Positions 26,789-39,178 of a stretch of DNA of 64,000 nucleotides are shown in pieces. The translations under genes were made by a program, and so were the position numbers. The DNA is from Rhodococcus tibetensis (GTDB lineage Bacteria; Actinomycetota; Actinomycetes; Mycobacteriales; Mycobacteriaceae). The stretch spans positions 57,941-121,940 of the forward strand of contig NZ_JANFQF010000018.1 in assembly GCF_024438035.1 (NCBI RefSeq), in the 5' to 3' direction. The notes below the pieces were generated by a model. It ran no database searches. It saw nothing but the letters and a program-made list of their open reading frames with translations, and was not told the origin of the DNA. The first letter of the stretch is position 1, and each line of letters opens with the position of its first letter.

Positions 26789-29656
26789 TCAGCGCTTGCG
26801 CTTGGACCGCGGCGCCTTCTTACCCTTCGACTGAGACCGTGCCGCATCGCGTCGCTGGCGCCGGGTCCCTGCGTCCGCGTTGTCCTCGCTGCCGGTGCCT
26901 CGGCGGCTGAGTTGGGCGCTGCCGTCCTCGGCGGGTCCGGAGTACGTCAGTCCACGCGGCTCCGCGTTGTCCAATCCCTTCGCCCGCAGGGCGGAAGGTG
27001 CAGCGGTGCCCTGAGCCTGACGTGCTGCCTCCTGCGTGGGCAATGGCCGGGCAGGCGTCGGCGTCGGCGAGGCGGACGCTGTCGCGGCCGCCGAGGACGC
27101 CGTCACAGTGATGCCGGGCGCTGCCGCTTGCTGCGGGGCCGCGGCTTCGACCTGCAGATTGAACAGGAATCCGACCGACTCCTCCTTCAGCCCCTCGAGC
27201 ATGCCGGTGAACATGTCGAAACCCTCGCGCTGGTACTCGACCAGCGGGTCACGCTGCGCCATCGCTCGAAGACCGATGCCCTCCTTGAGGTAGTCCATCT
27301 CGTACAGATGCTCACGCCACTTGCGGTCGAGCACACTGAGCAGAACGCGGCGCTCGAGTTCACGCATCGCACCCTCACCGGCGGCGGCGTCGATCTCCGC
27401 TTCCCGGCGCGCATACGCCTCGTGCGCATCCTCGAGGAGCATCTCGCGGAGCTCGTCGCTGCTGATGTCCTTCACGTCGCCGTCGGAGCCGTCCCCGACA
27501 AATTCCTTGTAGTCGAGGCCGATCGGGTACAGCGTCTTCAGTGCGGTCCACAGCTGTTCGAGATCCCAGTCCTCGACATATCCCTCGGAAGTTGCGCCGT
27601 CGACGTACGCGGTGACCACATCCGTGATCATCTTCTCGACCTGGCCCTCCATGTCCTCGCCTTCGAGGATCTGGCGGCGCTCCTTGTAGATGACCGTGCG
27701 CTGCTGGTTCATCACCTCGTCGTACTTGAGGACGTTCTTACGGATCTCGAAGTTCTGCTGCTCCACCTGCGTCTGCGCGCTCTTGATGGCCTTCGAGACC
27801 ATCTTCGCCTCGATCGGAACATCGTCGGGCAGGTTGAGGCGGGTCATGATCGACTCGAGAGCCGCACCGTTGAACCGTCGCATCAACTCGTCGCCGAGCG
27901 ACAGATAGAACCGGGACTCGCCGGGATCACCCTGACGTCCGGAGCGGCCACGAAGCTGGTTGTCGATTCGCCGGGACTCGTGCCGCTCGGTGCCGAGCAC
28001 GTACAGTCCGCCCGCCTCACGGACCTTGTCCGCATCGGCCTTCACCTCGGCCTTGACCTGCTCGAGCACCTCGTCCCACGCCGCCTCGTATTCCTCGGGC
28101 GTGTGGACGGGGTCGAGGCCGCGCTTGCGCAGGGCGATGTCCGCGATGATGTCGGGGTTGCCGCCCAGCACCACGTCGGTTCCACGGCCGGCCATGTTGG
28201 TCGCCACCGTGACCGCCCCAGACCTGCCGGCCTCGGCGATGATCGTGGCTTCCTGCTCGTGGAACTTGGCGTTCAGTACGTTGTGCGGCACGCCGCGCTT
28301 GGTGAACTGCTTCGACAGGTACTCGGACCGCTCGACGCTGGTGGTGCCGATGAGGACCGGCTGGCCCTTCTCGTGCCGCTCGACGACGTCGTCGACGACG
28401 GCGTCGAACTTGGCTTCCTCGGTCTTGTAGATGAGATCGCCGTTGTCGACGCGGACCATCGGCCGGTTGGTGGGAATCGGGATGACGCCGAGGTTGTAGA
28501 TCTGGTGCAGTTCGGCGGCCTCGGTCTCGGCCGTACCCGTCATGCCCGACAACTTCTCGTACAGACGGAAGTAGTTCTGCAGGGTGATGGTGGCAAGCGT
28601 CTGGTTCTCGGCCTTGATCTCCACCTTCTCCTTGGCCTCGATCGCCTGATGCATGCCCTCGTTGTAGCGCCTTCCGACGAGGACACGACCGGTGAACTCG
28701 TCGACGATGATCACTTCACCGTCGCGGACGATGTAGTCCTTGTCCTTGGTGTAGAGCTCCTTCGCCTTGATGGCGTTGTTCAGGTAGCTCACGAGGGGCG
28801 AGTTCGCAGCCTCGTACAGGTTGTCGATACCGAGCTGATCCTCCACGAGCTCGACACCCGCTTCGTGCACACCGATGGTGCGCTTGCGAATGTCGACCTC
28901 GTAATGGACGTCGCGCTTCAGCATCGGAGCGATACGCGCGAACTCCGCATACCACTTGCTCGACGCGTCGGCGGGCCCGGAGATGATGAGGGGGGTACGG
29001 GCCTCGTCGATAAGGATGGAGTCGACTTCGTCGACGACGGCGAAAGCATGTCCACGCTGAACGAGATCGTCCAGCGAGTGCGTCATGTTGTCACGCAGGT
29101 AGTCGAAGCCGAACTCGTTGTTCGTTCCGTAGGTGATGTCTGCCGCATAGGCCGCGCGCCGCTCGGCGGGCGACATCCCGGACAGGATCACGCTCGTCTC
29201 CATGCCCAGGAAACGGTGGACACGCCCCATCCACTCCGAGTCGCGCTTGGCGAGGTAGTCGTTGACCGTCACGACGTGGACGCCCTCGCCGGCGATGGCA
29301 TTGAGATATGCGGGTAACACACAGGTGAGGGTCTTACCCTCACCTGTCTTCATCTCGGCGATGTTGCCGAAATGGAGGGCGGCGCCGCCCATGATCTGCA
29401 CGTGGAAGTGCCGCTGGTCGATGACCCGCCACGAGGCCTCGCGGGCTACGGCGAAAGCCTCGGGGAGCAACTCGTCGAGCGGTTCACCGTCTCGATAGCG
29501 CGAGCGGAACTCGTCGGTCTTCGCCCGCAATTGCTCATCGGTCAGGTCTTCGACCGCGGACGACAGGGAGGAAACGTGGTCGGCGATGTGCTTGAGCCGC
29601 TTGACCATGCGACCTTCACCAACACGGAGCAGCTTGGATAGCGACAGCGACGGCAC
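26789..29656 (-). CDS. secA1: Preprotein translocase ATPase SecA1
   Basis: Essential motor of the Sec pathway, 955 residues from GTG 29656. Walker A is MKTGEGKT (102-109), Walker [13 protein letters not shown], and helicase motifs [11 protein letters not shown] and [12 protein letters not shown] are intact. It matches M. tuberculosis SecA1 nearly end to end, including [17 protein letters not shown]. The C-terminus lacks the zinc-binding Cys cluster and ends in a basic [11 protein letters not shown] tail, as in actinobacteria. The binding site is weak (GAGGA 13 nt upstream), so the start is less sure than the gene. Confidence 0.96.
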   Translation of the reverse strand: MPSLSLSKLLRVGEGRMVKRLKHIADHVSSLSSAVEDLTDEQLRAKTDEFRSRYRDGEPLDELLPEAFAVAREASWRVIDQRHFHVQIMGGAALHFGNIAEMKTGEGKTLTCVLPAYLNAIAGEGVHVVTVNDYLAKRDSEWMGRVHRFLGMETSVILSGMSPAERRAAYAADITYGTNNEFGFDYLRDNMTHSLDDLVQRGHAFAVVDEVDSILIDEARTPLIISGPADASSKWYAEFARIAPMLKRDVHYEVDIRKRTIGVHEAGVELVEDQLGIDNLYEAANSPLVSYLNNAIKAKELYTKDKDYIVRDGEVIIVDEFTGRVLVGRRYNEGMHQAIEAKEKVEIKAENQTLATITLQNYFRLYEKLSGMTGTAETEAAELHQIYNLGVIPIPTNRPMVRVDNGDLIYKTEEAKFDAVVDDVVERHEKGQPVLIGTTSVERSEYLSKQFTKRGVPHNVLNAKFHEQEATIIAEAGRSGAVTVATNMAGRGTDVVLGGNPDIIADIALRKRGLDPVHTPEEYEAAWDEVLEQVKAEVKADADKVREAGGLYVLGTERHESRRIDNQLRGRSGRQGDPGESRFYLSLGDELMRRFNGAALESIMTRLNLPDDVPIEAKMVSKAIKSAQTQVEQQNFEIRKNVLKYDEVMNQQRTVIYKERRQILEGEDMEGQVEKMITDVVTAYVDGATSEGYVEDWDLEQLWTALKTLYPIGLDYKEFVGDGSDGDVKDISSDELREMLLEDAHEAYARREAEIDAAAGEGAMRELERRVLLSVLDRKWREHLYEMDYLKEGIGLRAMAQRDPLVEYQREGFDMFTGMLEGLKEESVGFLFNLQVEAAAPQQAAAPGITVTASSAAATASASPTPTPARPLPTQEAARQAQGTAAPSALRAKGLDNAEPRGLTYSGPAEDGSAQLSRRGTGSEDNADAGTRRQRRDAARSQSKGKKAPRSKRKR

Positions 29657-29702
29657 AGTCTTGTTCGTCCTCAATCTTCGGCAGTGGGTGGGTGACACAC
29701 AA

Positions 29703-29737
29703 AATCCGGCCGGAGGTCCGAGAACCCCGGCCGGATT
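29703..29737 (-). terminator. Intrinsic terminator after hpf
   Basis: 11-bp arms AATCCGGCCGG / CCGGCCGGATT around a 13-nt loop, followed on the minus strand by TTTTGTGTGT. It separates hpf from secA1, so secA1 should have its own promoter between here and 29657. Confidence 0.82.
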
Positions 29738-29807
29738 CCATGGTAGGCGCTCTCTGGTGCGGACGAGTAGACCGACCGCTCACACCGTCACGTGGGACGA
29801 ATGCAGA

Positions 29808-30491
29808 TCACGCCAGACGGATGAGTCCGTAGTCGAACGCGTGCCGTCGGTAGACGACCGAAGGCTTGTCCGACTCCTTGTCGTGGAACAGGAAAAAATC
29901 GTGTCCTACCAGCTCCATCTCGTACAAAGCGTCGTCGATGGTCATGGGTGTCGCCTTGTGTTCTTTGGTCCGCACCACCTGACCCGGCGTGTGCTCGTGC
30001 GACTGCGCCTCCTGGCCGTCGAGGGAGATGTCGGGACTGATACCGAGACTCTCGTCCTCGGCGAGTGCGGCGGTGGCCTCCGCCACCGATACCGGGGTCT
30101 TTTCCCCGTAGTGGACCTTCTTTCGGTCCTTGGTGCGGCGGAGCCTGCTCTCGAGCTTCGCCGTGACCGACTCGAAGGCTGCATAGAAACTGTCGGCCGA
30201 CGCTTCGGCTCGGGCTACCGGCCCTTTGCCTCGGGCAGTGATCTCGACGCGCTGGCAGCTCTTCTTCTGGCGTCGATTGCGTTCGTGTTGTAGTTCGACG
30301 TCGAACAGGAATATGGAGGGGTCGAAGCGCTCGAGGCGCGACAGCTTCTCGGAGACGTACACGCGAAAGTGGTCGGGAACCTCGACGTTGCGTCCCTTGA
30401 CGACAATATCGGCGCTAGGGGCATCGGTCTTCTCTTGTGCATCCGTGGTGCGTTCGTCGATGAAAACCGAAGCTTGCGAAGGGGTCGTCAC
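29808..30491 (-). CDS. hpf: Ribosome hibernation promoting factor, long form
   Basis: 227-residue long HPF that dimerises or stabilises idle 70S ribosomes. The N-terminal S30AE domain (about 25-130) has IVVKGRNVEVPDHFRVYVSE and CQRVEITARGKG; the C-terminal dimerisation domain has MTIDDALYEMELVGHDFFLF and VVYRRHAFDYGLIRLA. GTG 30491 is chosen because GGAGG lies 5 nt upstream. The 213-nt gap to comF holds a perfect AGGAGGTGAT (30593-30584, minus strand) with no start at proper distance. A terminator follows the gene. Confidence 0.92.
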   Translation of the reverse strand: MTTPSQASVFIDERTTDAQEKTDAPSADIVVKGRNVEVPDHFRVYVSEKLSRLERFDPSIFLFDVELQHERNRRQKKSCQRVEITARGKGPVARAEASADSFYAAFESVTAKLESRLRRTKDRKKVHYGEKTPVSVAEATAALAEDESLGISPDISLDGQEAQSHEHTPGQVVRTKEHKATPMTIDDALYEMELVGHDFFLFHDKESDKPSVVYRRHAFDYGLIRLA

Positions 30492-30704
30492 TCGTACCTC
30501 CCGATTACGGCCCCGCCCCGTGATGGGCGGCGGCGAATTCTGATCCATGCCGGGAAGGGGTCCGCCCGGCACCAGGTTCGAAGTATCACCTCCTACCTGT
30601 GTTTCGGGTGTGTCCGCGACGCTAGTACGTAACTCGCGCGAGTGCCACTGTTCGGCGCAATTTCATCTGGCCGACGCCGAGTTTGCGCCGGCTCCGCCGC
30701 GACC

Positions 30705-31403
30705 TCAGCCGACGCCGGCCAGGACGACCACCGACGCGACCGCGATGCCGGCCCCGGACAGCACGCGAACCGACTCCGCCGCGGTCGCCCCGGTGGTCGA
30801 CACGTCGTCGATCAGGACCACCGTCTTACGTTGGCGCACAGCCGAATCCGACGACAGATGCCGAGCGAATCGGTGACCGCTGCGGGTGAGGATAACACCA
30901 CCCTCGAGGTTTACTCGACGTTGATCCGCGGACAGTCCGACGGAGTCGCGCACCCCTCTGCGCATGGTCAGCGCGGGACAGACCCGGGTCGCTCCCACCG
31001 CGACGATCGCGATCCGGGTGACGGGATCGCCGCCCCGCATCCGGGCCGCCCGCGAGCGCGTCGGGGCGGGGACGAGCACCACCGGGGCGACCTCGGGCGG
31101 CTGCAGTTCCCCCCACTGGTGCAGGCGCGCGAGGGTGCCCGCGACCGCGGAGCCCAGCGGCACCGCGAGGTCGCGCCTGCCCCGCTCCTTTGCAGCGATC
31201 ACGGCCCGGCGTCGCGGGCCCGAGTACGGTCCCAGCGCCCACACCGCGACCCCCGGATCGACCCGTGGTTGCAGAAGAACCGGATCGTCCGCCAACTCGG
31301 CGGCGCAGCTGTGGCACCATTGCGCGCCGGGCGCTCCGCACCCGCCGCATTCTCCGGGCAGGATCAAATCGAGCAGCGTCCGTGAGCCGGGCAGTGTGCG
31401 CAT
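30705..31403 (-). CDS. ComF family phosphoribosyltransferase-like protein
   Basis: 232-residue ComF family protein. An N-terminal zinc-ribbon-like part (CGGCGAPGAQWCHSC) is followed by a type I phosphoribosyltransferase domain with the PRPP motif VVLIDDVSTTGATA. In competent bacteria ComF assists DNA uptake; in actinobacteria the role is unclear. ATG 31403 has GAGGATGAGGG upstream; the frame is open further, to 31520, without support. It lies 59 nt after lpqB on the same strand and may belong to the mtrA-mtrB-lpqB unit. Confidence 0.87.
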   Translation of the reverse strand: MRTLPGSRTLLDLILPGECGGCGAPGAQWCHSCAAELADDPVLLQPRVDPGVAVWALGPYSGPRRRAVIAAKERGRRDLAVPLGSAVAGTLARLHQWGELQPPEVAPVVLVPAPTRSRAARMRGGDPVTRIAIVAVGATRVCPALTMRRGVRDSVGLSADQRRVNLEGGVILTRSGHRFARHLSSDSAVRQRKTVVLIDDVSTTGATAAESVRVLSGAGIAVASVVVLAGVG

Positions 31404-31462
31404 GCCCTCATCTTCCGCACTCCTACCGACACACTCCTCCCGACAGAGGTGTCCCGGCCGAA

Positions 31463-33256
31463 TCAGCCCGGCAGAATCGGAATCGCCTTCACACCGGTGA
31501 GGCCGGGAACCTCGCGCCAATACCTGTCCCCGGCCGGATCGTTGTTGTTCAACTGGAATACGGCACGCGAGTCGGCGACGAACTCCGTCGTCGTCGAGGC
31601 GTCCACGGCCACCACCGGGGCCGTGAGGTTGCGGCTCGGCAAGGCATCCATGCGTGAGCCGTCGACCGCTACCTGTACCACCGGAATATCCGATGCCGCA
31701 CGCGCGACGACGATCGTGTCACTCGTGCTCCAGTCGAGCGACAGAGCCGGGCTGCCGAGGCCGATCGCGACCGCACGCGGGTTGGTCAGGGCGTAACCGC
31801 CACCGGGCATCTGCGCCACGATGGCCAAGTACACCTTGCCGTCCACGATGAGCGCCGCACGCACACCGTCGCGCGAGAGCCGGAGTTCCGTGATGGTGGC
31901 CCCCAGCGCGGTGACAGCACCGGCATCCACGTTCTCGACGGAGGTCCGCCCCGTTCCGGGCTCGCGCAGCACACGGATCACCGCATTGCCGTTGACCGCC
32001 GCCCAGATCGCAGAGTTGTCGGGTGCCCACGTCGGGCGGGTGATCGCCCCGCCCTCGAGGACGGACGCCGCCCCGTCCTCGTAGGCACCGACCATCAAGG
32101 CGCTCGCCGGCTCGGGCGGTGGACGCCCGGTGTCCGCGACGGCGGCGACCAGTTTGCCGTCCTGCGACAGCGCGAGGGATCGCATGTTGCGCGCGGATCC
32201 GAAGTACCCCGGCACGGGTGTCACTCCGGTCTCGGTGACGCTCACCATCGAACCGTCTCGCAGCGCATGCAATCCCACCGTGGCGCTCGAGGTCGCGAAC
32301 GGGTTCATCGAGGCGACGTCGGCGGTGGTCCAACCGTTGGGGAAACGGTCGTCGAGGGGCTCACCGTCTGCGAGCAAAATGTACGGACCGGAGATCTCCG
32401 CGTTCGCGAGAGTCCAGATCACTTGCGCCGCAAACAGACTCTTTGCTTGCTGGTCCATCGGCCGCACACCGGAGAAATCTATCCGGATGCCTCCGAGCCC
32501 CACCCCGACCTGGGCGGTGCGCCCGTCCGCCTTCGTGATCGGGCCCCGGACCGACACACGCTCGCCCAGTTCGTTGCGCACGGCCGGGGCGAGAGCCGAC
32601 TTCGGCCCGTCGATCAGCAGACCCATCAGCTGGGCCGCCATCTGATCCTGCGCCCCTGACACCCACCGCGGATCCGGCACCACCGTTGTCCCGGCAGGGT
32701 CGAGGAAGTACAACGATTTGCGTTGATAGGTGTTGAGGAACTGGGCCCGGTCGAGAATCACGCCCGAGGGCAGCTCGGAAATCCTCCACTCACCGCCCTG
32801 CATCTCGAGACTGATTTTCGTTTCGAAGCTTCCCTCTTCTGCGACATACAGTCCGCCCGGCTCCAGCTGCCCCACCTTGTTGGCACGGATCGTGTACGTC
32901 GCACGGTCGGTGGTCCGGGTCTCGGGCAGGACGTCGACCTTGTCGACGATGGTGGCGCTCGCCGCGTCGTCCCATCGCCCGGACACCCCGGGGGTCAGGA
33001 ACTGGCGCGCCGCGAGATGGCGGCTCGACGGGTCGGTGCTGGCTTTGAAGAAATCCCGCAGAAGCAGGTCCGGTTCCCGACCCGGTGCGGGCGCAGCCAC
33101 ACTCGATCCCGGGGTGTCACGGTTGATCGTGCCGATCGCCTGTGGGGTCGACGAATCCGGCAGGCTGGCGCATCCGCCGACCGTGACGAGCATGGCCACG
33201 AGAACAGCACCCCAGATCGACCGGAACACGGGGGACGATGCCGAGCGCGGCGTCAT
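31463..33256 (-). CDS. lpqB: Lipoprotein LpqB
   Basis: 597-residue envelope lipoprotein that binds the extracytoplasmic domain of MtrB and tunes MtrAB signalling. The signal peptide ends in VTVGGC, with lipidated Cys29. A GerMN domain (about 160-290) is followed by a beta-propeller C-terminal half. ATG 33256 overlaps the mtrB stop (ATGA), so the mtrA-mtrB-lpqB order is kept exactly as in mycobacteria. Confidence 0.94.
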   Translation of the reverse strand: MTPRSASSPVFRSIWGAVLVAMLVTVGGCASLPDSSTPQAIGTINRDTPGSSVAAPAPGREPDLLLRDFFKASTDPSSRHLAARQFLTPGVSGRWDDAASATIVDKVDVLPETRTTDRATYTIRANKVGQLEPGGLYVAEEGSFETKISLEMQGGEWRISELPSGVILDRAQFLNTYQRKSLYFLDPAGTTVVPDPRWVSGAQDQMAAQLMGLLIDGPKSALAPAVRNELGERVSVRGPITKADGRTAQVGVGLGGIRIDFSGVRPMDQQAKSLFAAQVIWTLANAEISGPYILLADGEPLDDRFPNGWTTADVASMNPFATSSATVGLHALRDGSMVSVTETGVTPVPGYFGSARNMRSLALSQDGKLVAAVADTGRPPPEPASALMVGAYEDGAASVLEGGAITRPTWAPDNSAIWAAVNGNAVIRVLREPGTGRTSVENVDAGAVTALGATITELRLSRDGVRAALIVDGKVYLAIVAQMPGGGYALTNPRAVAIGLGSPALSLDWSTSDTIVVARAASDIPVVQVAVDGSRMDALPSRNLTAPVVAVDASTTTEFVADSRAVFQLNNNDPAGDRYWREVPGLTGVKAIPILPG

Positions 33257-35067
33257 CCGTCCCGCTCCGAGGTACGCGAACCCTCGCGGTCGCCGACGTG
33301 GGCACTCTCCCGTTCCCGTGGCTCATGGGTCTGCGGTTGTTCGGGTAACTCGCGCTTCTGGGGCACGGTGCGGGACTCGTCGACGGCGGTTTCGGGACTG
33401 TCGTTACGCACCGGCATCGACGTGTCCCCCGGGATCGGCTGTCCCTGAACGTATTTGCCGGTACCGGGTTTGAGCGGCAACGGACTTGAGACTACCTTCC
33501 GGCCCCTCACCCTCGGCAACGTCAACCGGAAGCAGGCCCCCTGGCCGGGTTCGCCCCAAGCCTCGAGCCGGCCGTCGTGCAGGTTCGCGTCCTCGACACT
33601 GATCGCCAGCCCCAGTCCGGTGCCACCGGAGCGGCGCACCCGCGACGGGTCCGACCGCCAGAACCGATTGAACACAAGCTTCTCCTCGCCCGGCCGCAGC
33701 CCCACCCCTTGGTCGCGCACGATGAACGCTGCGGCACTGTCGTCGGCACGCAGACGCAGCAGCACCGGTTTGCCCTCTCCGTGGTCGATGGCATTGGCGA
33801 GGAGGTTGCGCAGTATGCGTTCGACACGGCGCGGATCCACCTCCGCCATGACAGCATGATCCGGCAGGTCGACAATCAGTTCCGTCCCGCTCTCCCGCGC
33901 GAGGTGCCGCACCGTGGAGACGGCGGCCCGCGCGCACATCCGCAGGTCGAGTTGCTCGGCCGCCAGCTCGGCGACGCCGGCGTCGTGGCGGCTGATCTCG
34001 AGCAGATCGGCCAGCAGTCCCTCGAACCGGTCGAGTTCGGCGACGAGCAACTCGGAGGAGCGCCGGAGCACGGGGTCGAGGTCGTCGCTGCCGTCGTGAA
34101 TCAGATCGGCCGCCATGCGCACGGTGGTGAGCGGCGTACGCAGCTCATGGCTCACGTCCGAGGTGAAGCGCTTCTGCAGGTTGCCGAATTCCTCCAGCTG
34201 GGTGATCTGCTTGGACAGGCTCTCCGCCATCTCGTTGAACGACATCGCCAGGCGGGCCATGTCGTCCTCACCGCGCACAGGCATCCGCTCCTTCAGACGG
34301 CCGTCGGCGAACCGCACGGCAATCCGGGAGGCGGAACGAATCGGGAGGACCACCTGCCGGGCTACGAGGAGTGCGATGGCCGCGAGTAGCACGGCGAGCA
34401 CCGCGCCACCGACGAGCAGCGTTCCACGCACCAGCGACAAGCTGCGGTCCTCACTCGCCAACGGGAAGACGAGATACAGCTCGAGCGTCGAGATGGCCGA
34501 GGCCGTCGGGCTTCCCACGATGAGCGCGGGGCCGGAGTAACCCTCGGGATCGTTGACGGTGGCGAACTGATAGCTCACCTGCCCGGCCTGCACGAACGCC
34601 CGCAGCGACTCGGGTATCTGGTCCGCCGGACCGCTCGAGGTCGGCGCCCGCGGGCCGTCACCGGGCACGATCAGCACCGGGTCGAACGTGCCTGCCGATC
34701 CGGAGTCCTGCCCGGCGTCCGGCTCCCTGTTGGTGAGCGCAGCGCGGGCACCGTCGAGCTGGGTGGTGGGCGAACTACTGTCGTCCGCCCCGGCCAGCTG
34801 CCCTTCGACCGTGCTACGGGCCCGGTCCATCTCCTCGGTCGCGGCGTTGATCTTCGTCTCGAGCAGCCGATCGGTGATCTGGCTGGTGAGCACGACTCCG
34901 AGGACCACGATGACGATGAGCGACAACGTAAGCGTCGAGACGACCACCCGCAGCTGCAGTGAACGACGCCACGTGTGCGCGAGGGTATTGCTCAGTGAGT
35001 GACCCCACCGAAGGATCGGCGATACGCGTCGATTGACACGACGCCGCCATCGGGAAACACCTGTCAC
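33253..35067 (-). CDS. mtrB: Sensor histidine kinase MtrB
   Basis: 604-residue membrane kinase of the MtrAB system, which controls cell wall and division genes. TM1 is at about 40-62, an extracytoplasmic domain spans 63-212, and TM2 is at about 213-236. These are followed by HAMP, HisKA with [15 protein letters not shown] (His307) and HATPase with [10 protein letters not shown] and [10 protein letters not shown] proline- and charge-rich tail ends the protein. GTG 35067 overlaps the mtrA stop by 4 bp. Confidence 0.96.
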   Translation of the reverse strand: MTGVSRWRRRVNRRVSPILRWGHSLSNTLAHTWRRSLQLRVVVSTLTLSLIVIVVLGVVLTSQITDRLLETKINAATEEMDRARSTVEGQLAGADDSSSPTTQLDGARAALTNREPDAGQDSGSAGTFDPVLIVPGDGPRAPTSSGPADQIPESLRAFVQAGQVSYQFATVNDPEGYSGPALIVGSPTASAISTLELYLVFPLASEDRSLSLVRGTLLVGGAVLAVLLAAIALLVARQVVLPIRSASRIAVRFADGRLKERMPVRGEDDMARLAMSFNEMAESLSKQITQLEEFGNLQKRFTSDVSHELRTPLTTVRMAADLIHDGSDDLDPVLRRSSELLVAELDRFEGLLADLLEISRHDAGVAELAAEQLDLRMCARAAVSTVRHLARESGTELIVDLPDHAVMAEVDPRRVERILRNLLANAIDHGEGKPVLLRLRADDSAAAFIVRDQGVGLRPGEEKLVFNRFWRSDPSRVRRSGGTGLGLAISVEDANLHDGRLEAWGEPGQGACFRLTLPRVRGRKVVSSPLPLKPGTGKYVQGQPIPGDTSMPVRNDSPETAVDESRTVPQKRELPEQPQTHEPRERESAHVGDREGSRTSERDG

Positions 35068-35741
35068 GGCGGTCCGGCCTTGTAGCCGACCCCCCTGACC
35101 GTCAAAACCACTTCGGGATTCTCGGGATCAGTCTCGACTTTGGCGCGCAGACGCTGAACGTGCACATTGACCAGTCGAGTGTCGGCTGCATGACGGTAAC
35201 CCCACACCTGCTCGAGCAGAACCTCACGGGTGAATACCTGCCGCGGCTTACGCGCCAGCGCGACCAAGAGGTCGAATTCGAGTGGTGTGAGAGAAATCAG
35301 TTCTTCGCCCCGGCTCACCTTGTGGGCGGGAACGTCGATGACGATGTCGGCGATGCTGAGCAGTTCGGCAGGTTCGTCCTCGGTCCGACGGAGTCGCGCG
35401 CGGACCCTCGCCACCAGCTCCTTCGGTTTGAACGGCTTCATGATGTAGTCGTCCGCGCCGGATTCCAATCCCAGAACCACGTCGACGGTGTCCGTCTTCG
35501 CCGTCAGCATCACGATCGGCACCCCGGAGTCGGCGCGGAGCACCCGGCACACGTCGATACCGTTCATCCCGGGCAGCATCAGGTCGAGCAACACCAGGTC
35601 CGGGCGAGTCTCCCGGACAGCGGTGAGCGCCTGGGTCCCGTCCCCCACCACATACGGGTCGAAACCTTCGCCGCGGAGAACGATCGTGAGCATCTCCGCG
35701 AGCGCAGTGTCGTCGTCGACAACCAGAATCCTTGGCTTCAT
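35064..35741 (-). CDS. mtrA: Response regulator MtrA
   Basis: 225-residue OmpR-type regulator, essential in mycobacteria. The receiver domain has the acidic pair DD at 9-10, phosphoacceptor Asp53 in [11 protein letters not shown], and Lys in MKPFKPKEL; the winged helix has [13 protein letters not shown] and [16 protein letters not shown]. Translation of mtrB is coupled by a GTGA overlap. tmk lies upstream with a 45-nt gap on the same strand, as in Rv3247c-Rv3246c. Confidence 0.97.
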   Translation of the reverse strand: MKPRILVVDDDTALAEMLTIVLRGEGFDPYVVGDGTQALTAVRETRPDLVLLDLMLPGMNGIDVCRVLRADSGVPIVMLTAKTDTVDVVLGLESGADDYIMKPFKPKELVARVRARLRRTEDEPAELLSIADIVIDVPAHKVSRGEELISLTPLEFDLLVALARKPRQVFTREVLLEQVWGYRHAADTRLVNVHVQRLRAKVETDPENPEVVLTVRGVGYKAGPP

Positions 35742-35786
35742 GTCCCTATCGTTGCATCTTCGGAGCCCGTAACTGCCCGTTCGCCG

Positions 35787-36485
35787 TTACGGCGTGCCGT
35801 GTTCTTTCTCGCCACGAGGTCCCGTGCCGTCATTCAAGAATGCCAGGTTTTCGGCGAGCGCGAGTGGATCGGTGTCCGGGGATAACACCCACCACGGCGA
35901 AATCCAGTCGGTTGCGGCTAGCTGGCGGTACACCTCGCCGGTGCGCTCCTGCAGACCGCGGTCGCGCTCGTAGGCGTCGAGCGCCCGGCTCGCGTCGGCC
36001 GATTCACGCCCGCGCGCACGTTGTTCGGCCAGCGCGACGGGCACGTCGAGATACAGCTGGAGGTCGGGGCGGGGCAGGCCCAGGCGACCGAATTCCAGCT
36101 CCCGCACCCAGCCCACGAATTCGCCGTCGGCGCCCTCATGCAACCGAGCGGCACCGTAGGCGGCGTTGGACGCCACATAGCGGTCGAGGAGGACGATGTC
36201 GCAGCCGACGAGCAGTTCGGACATCTCCGCGATCGCGCCGGACCGGTCGAGGGCGAACATCACCGCCATTGCATGCACCGATCCGCTGAGGTCACCGTGT
36301 GCCCCCTTCAGTGCCTCCGACGCCAGATCGGCGTGGACGGAGCGGCCGTACCGAGGGAAGTCGAGAGTGCCGACTTGGAGCCCAGCCGCTGCGAGTCGCT
36401 TCACGACGGCTGAGACAAGTGTCCGCTTGCCTGCGCCGTCGAGGCCTTCGAGCGCTACCAGCGTTCCGACAGAAGAGGTTCCCAC
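35787..36485 (-). CDS. tmk: Thymidylate kinase
   Basis: 232-residue dTMP kinase forming dTDP. The P-loop is EGLDGAGKRTLV, followed by TLDFPRYGRSVHADL, LLDRYVASNAAYGAARLHEG (dTMP-binding) and the LID region. GTG 36485 is my choice because it lies close to the fold start seen in orthologs; ATG 36536, just after the sahH stop and with GAGG 2 nt upstream, would add 17 residues of poor coding character. It lies between sahH and mtrA as in mycobacteria. Confidence 0.92.
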   Translation of the reverse strand: MGTSSVGTLVALEGLDGAGKRTLVSAVVKRLAAAGLQVGTLDFPRYGRSVHADLASEALKGAHGDLSGSVHAMAVMFALDRSGAIAEMSELLVGCDIVLLDRYVASNAAYGAARLHEGADGEFVGWVRELEFGRLGLPRPDLQLYLDVPVALAEQRARGRESADASRALDAYERDRGLQERTGEVYRQLAATDWISPWWVLSPDTDPLALAENLAFLNDGTGPRGEKEHGTP

Positions 36486-36541
36486 GGGGATGAAGGCTAT
36501 CCCCCGGCACGCACGCAGCGGACCGGGGGACGCCATGACCT

Positions 36542-38026
<1,485 letters not shown>

Positions 38027-38110
38027 CTGCCTCTCCTGGTTGGCTGCTGTTTCGATCAAGGCTATCGGTACGGCCGCCCGAGGGTGACACTCAGACGACA
38101 GTCCGCGTGC

Positions 38111-38737
38111 TCAGCCTTCCAGCCGATCGGCCCCGTCGACTGCCTTGTCCACGAAAGGCCCGAGGAGGGCACCGAGATCCTCGGCCACGTTGGCCTCCGA
38201 CTCGGGCGGCATCGAGATGTAACTCATAGCGAGCCGCACGATGGCGCGGCTCAGAATTCCCGCGTCCACCACACTCGCCCGCACCCAGCCGCGGTGGAAA
38301 ACCTCTGCCAGCCGCGTCGACGCCCGCTCGATGATGGGCGCACTCTCGGTCGTGATCAACCGCAGCAGGTCCGGTTTGGTTTCGCCGCGCAGCAGCGACT
38401 GCACCAAGGGATCGGAGAGACTCGCGGCGAAGAACGCGGTGAAGCCTGAGAGGAGTGCGGCTCGGCCCTGTCCGACGTTGGCGACCAACGCCTCGTCGAC
38501 CGAATCGACCAATTCGTCCGCCAATCGCAGCGCGTAGGCCTCCGCGAGCCCCTGCCGGGACTTGAATTCGTTGTACAGGGTCTGGCGGCTCACCCCGGCA
38601 CCGGCCGCGACGTCCGACATGGTGATGTCGGACCAGTCCTTCTCGAACAACAGATCGCGCATGGCGTCGAGCACCGACTGACGCAGCAGCAGCCGCGTGG
38701 CCTCCTGGTAGGACACTCTGACACGCGACGAAGTCAT
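38111..38737 (-). CDS. TetR family regulator of the alkane cluster (AlkU/Rv3249c-like)
   Basis: 208-residue TetR protein. HTH: DITMSDVAAGAGVSRQTLYNEF; the C-terminal domain is helical. In rhodococci a TetR gene (often called alkU) closes the alkB-rubA operon and is thought to control it; the position here fits. ATG 38737 has TAATGT (38750-38745, minus strand) 7 nt upstream and no binding site, so it may also be made from a separate leaderless mRNA. sahH follows on the same strand. Confidence 0.88.
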   Translation of the reverse strand: MTSSRVRVSYQEATRLLLRQSVLDAMRDLLFEKDWSDITMSDVAAGAGVSRQTLYNEFKSRQGLAEAYALRLADELVDSVDEALVANVGQGRAALLSGFTAFFAASLSDPLVQSLLRGETKPDLLRLITTESAPIIERASTRLAEVFHRGWVRASVVDAGILSRAIVRLAMSYISMPPESEANVAEDLGALLGPFVDKAVDGADRLEG

Positions 38738-38813
38738 GTCCAAGACATTAGTGCCCGGCGCCGGACGCCTGCGCGTCCGGTACGCGGCCACGTCGGACAC
38801 TCTCACCCGGAAG

Positions 38814-38996
38814 TCAGCTCCACTCGATCTCGACCATGAAGAAGTCCGCTTTCGCCGCGCCGCAATCGGGGCAACTCCAGTCGTCCGGGATGTCGTCCCA
38901 ACGAGTTCCGGGTTCGATACCGTCCTCGGGCCACCCCAGCGACTCGTCGTATTCGAAGCCGCACTGCACACACTGGTAAAGCTTGTATTCGGTCAT
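38814..38996 (-). CDS. rubA2: Rubredoxin, AlkG2 type
   Basis: 60-residue rubredoxin carrying one Fe(Cys)4 centre: CVQCG and CPDCG knuckles. The sequence [20 protein letters not shown] and the end FFMVEIEWS are typical of the AlkG2 group, which can deliver electrons to AlkB. The ATG overlaps the preceding rubredoxin stop by 4 bp, and AGGAGG precedes it. No rubredoxin reductase gene is in the window, so reducing power must come from elsewhere. Confidence 0.93.
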   Translation of the reverse strand: MTEYKLYQCVQCGFEYDESLGWPEDGIEPGTRWDDIPDDWSCPDCGAAKADFFMVEIEWS

Positions 38997-39178
38997 GTCG
39001 CGCCTCCTGTTGTTGTCGCTACTTCGTCGAAATCGATCTTCTCCCGCACCCCGCAGTCGGGGCAGCACCAGCCCTCGGGGATCGAATCCCATTGCGTGCC
39101 AGGAGGGAACCCTTCCCGCGGCGCGCCTGCCGCCTCGTCGTAGACGTACTCACAGACCGGACACCGGTACGCGCTCAT
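38993..39178 (-). CDS. rubA1: Rubredoxin, AlkG1 type
   Basis: 61-residue rubredoxin with CPVCE and CPDCG iron ligands. The sequence [20 protein letters not shown] has the extra features of AlkG1-type rubredoxins, which in published complementation tests could not replace AlkG in alkane oxidation; its real partner is unclear. ATG 39178 overlaps the alkB stop by 4 bp. The larger open frame reaching 40048 is antisense-frame noise inside alkB. Confidence 0.92.
   Translation of the reverse strand: MSAYRCPVCEYVYDEAAGAPREGFPPGTQWDSIPEGWCCPDCGVREKIDFDEVATTTGGAT

Noticed and set aside
26912..29317. 801-codon open frame on the plus strand
   Set aside because: Wholly antisense to secA1; a by-product of high GC codon bias with no recognisable domain.
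38027..38110. Possible SAH or SAM riboswitch before sahH
   Set aside because: Only 84 nt, with no conserved helices or pseudoknot pattern that I could trace.
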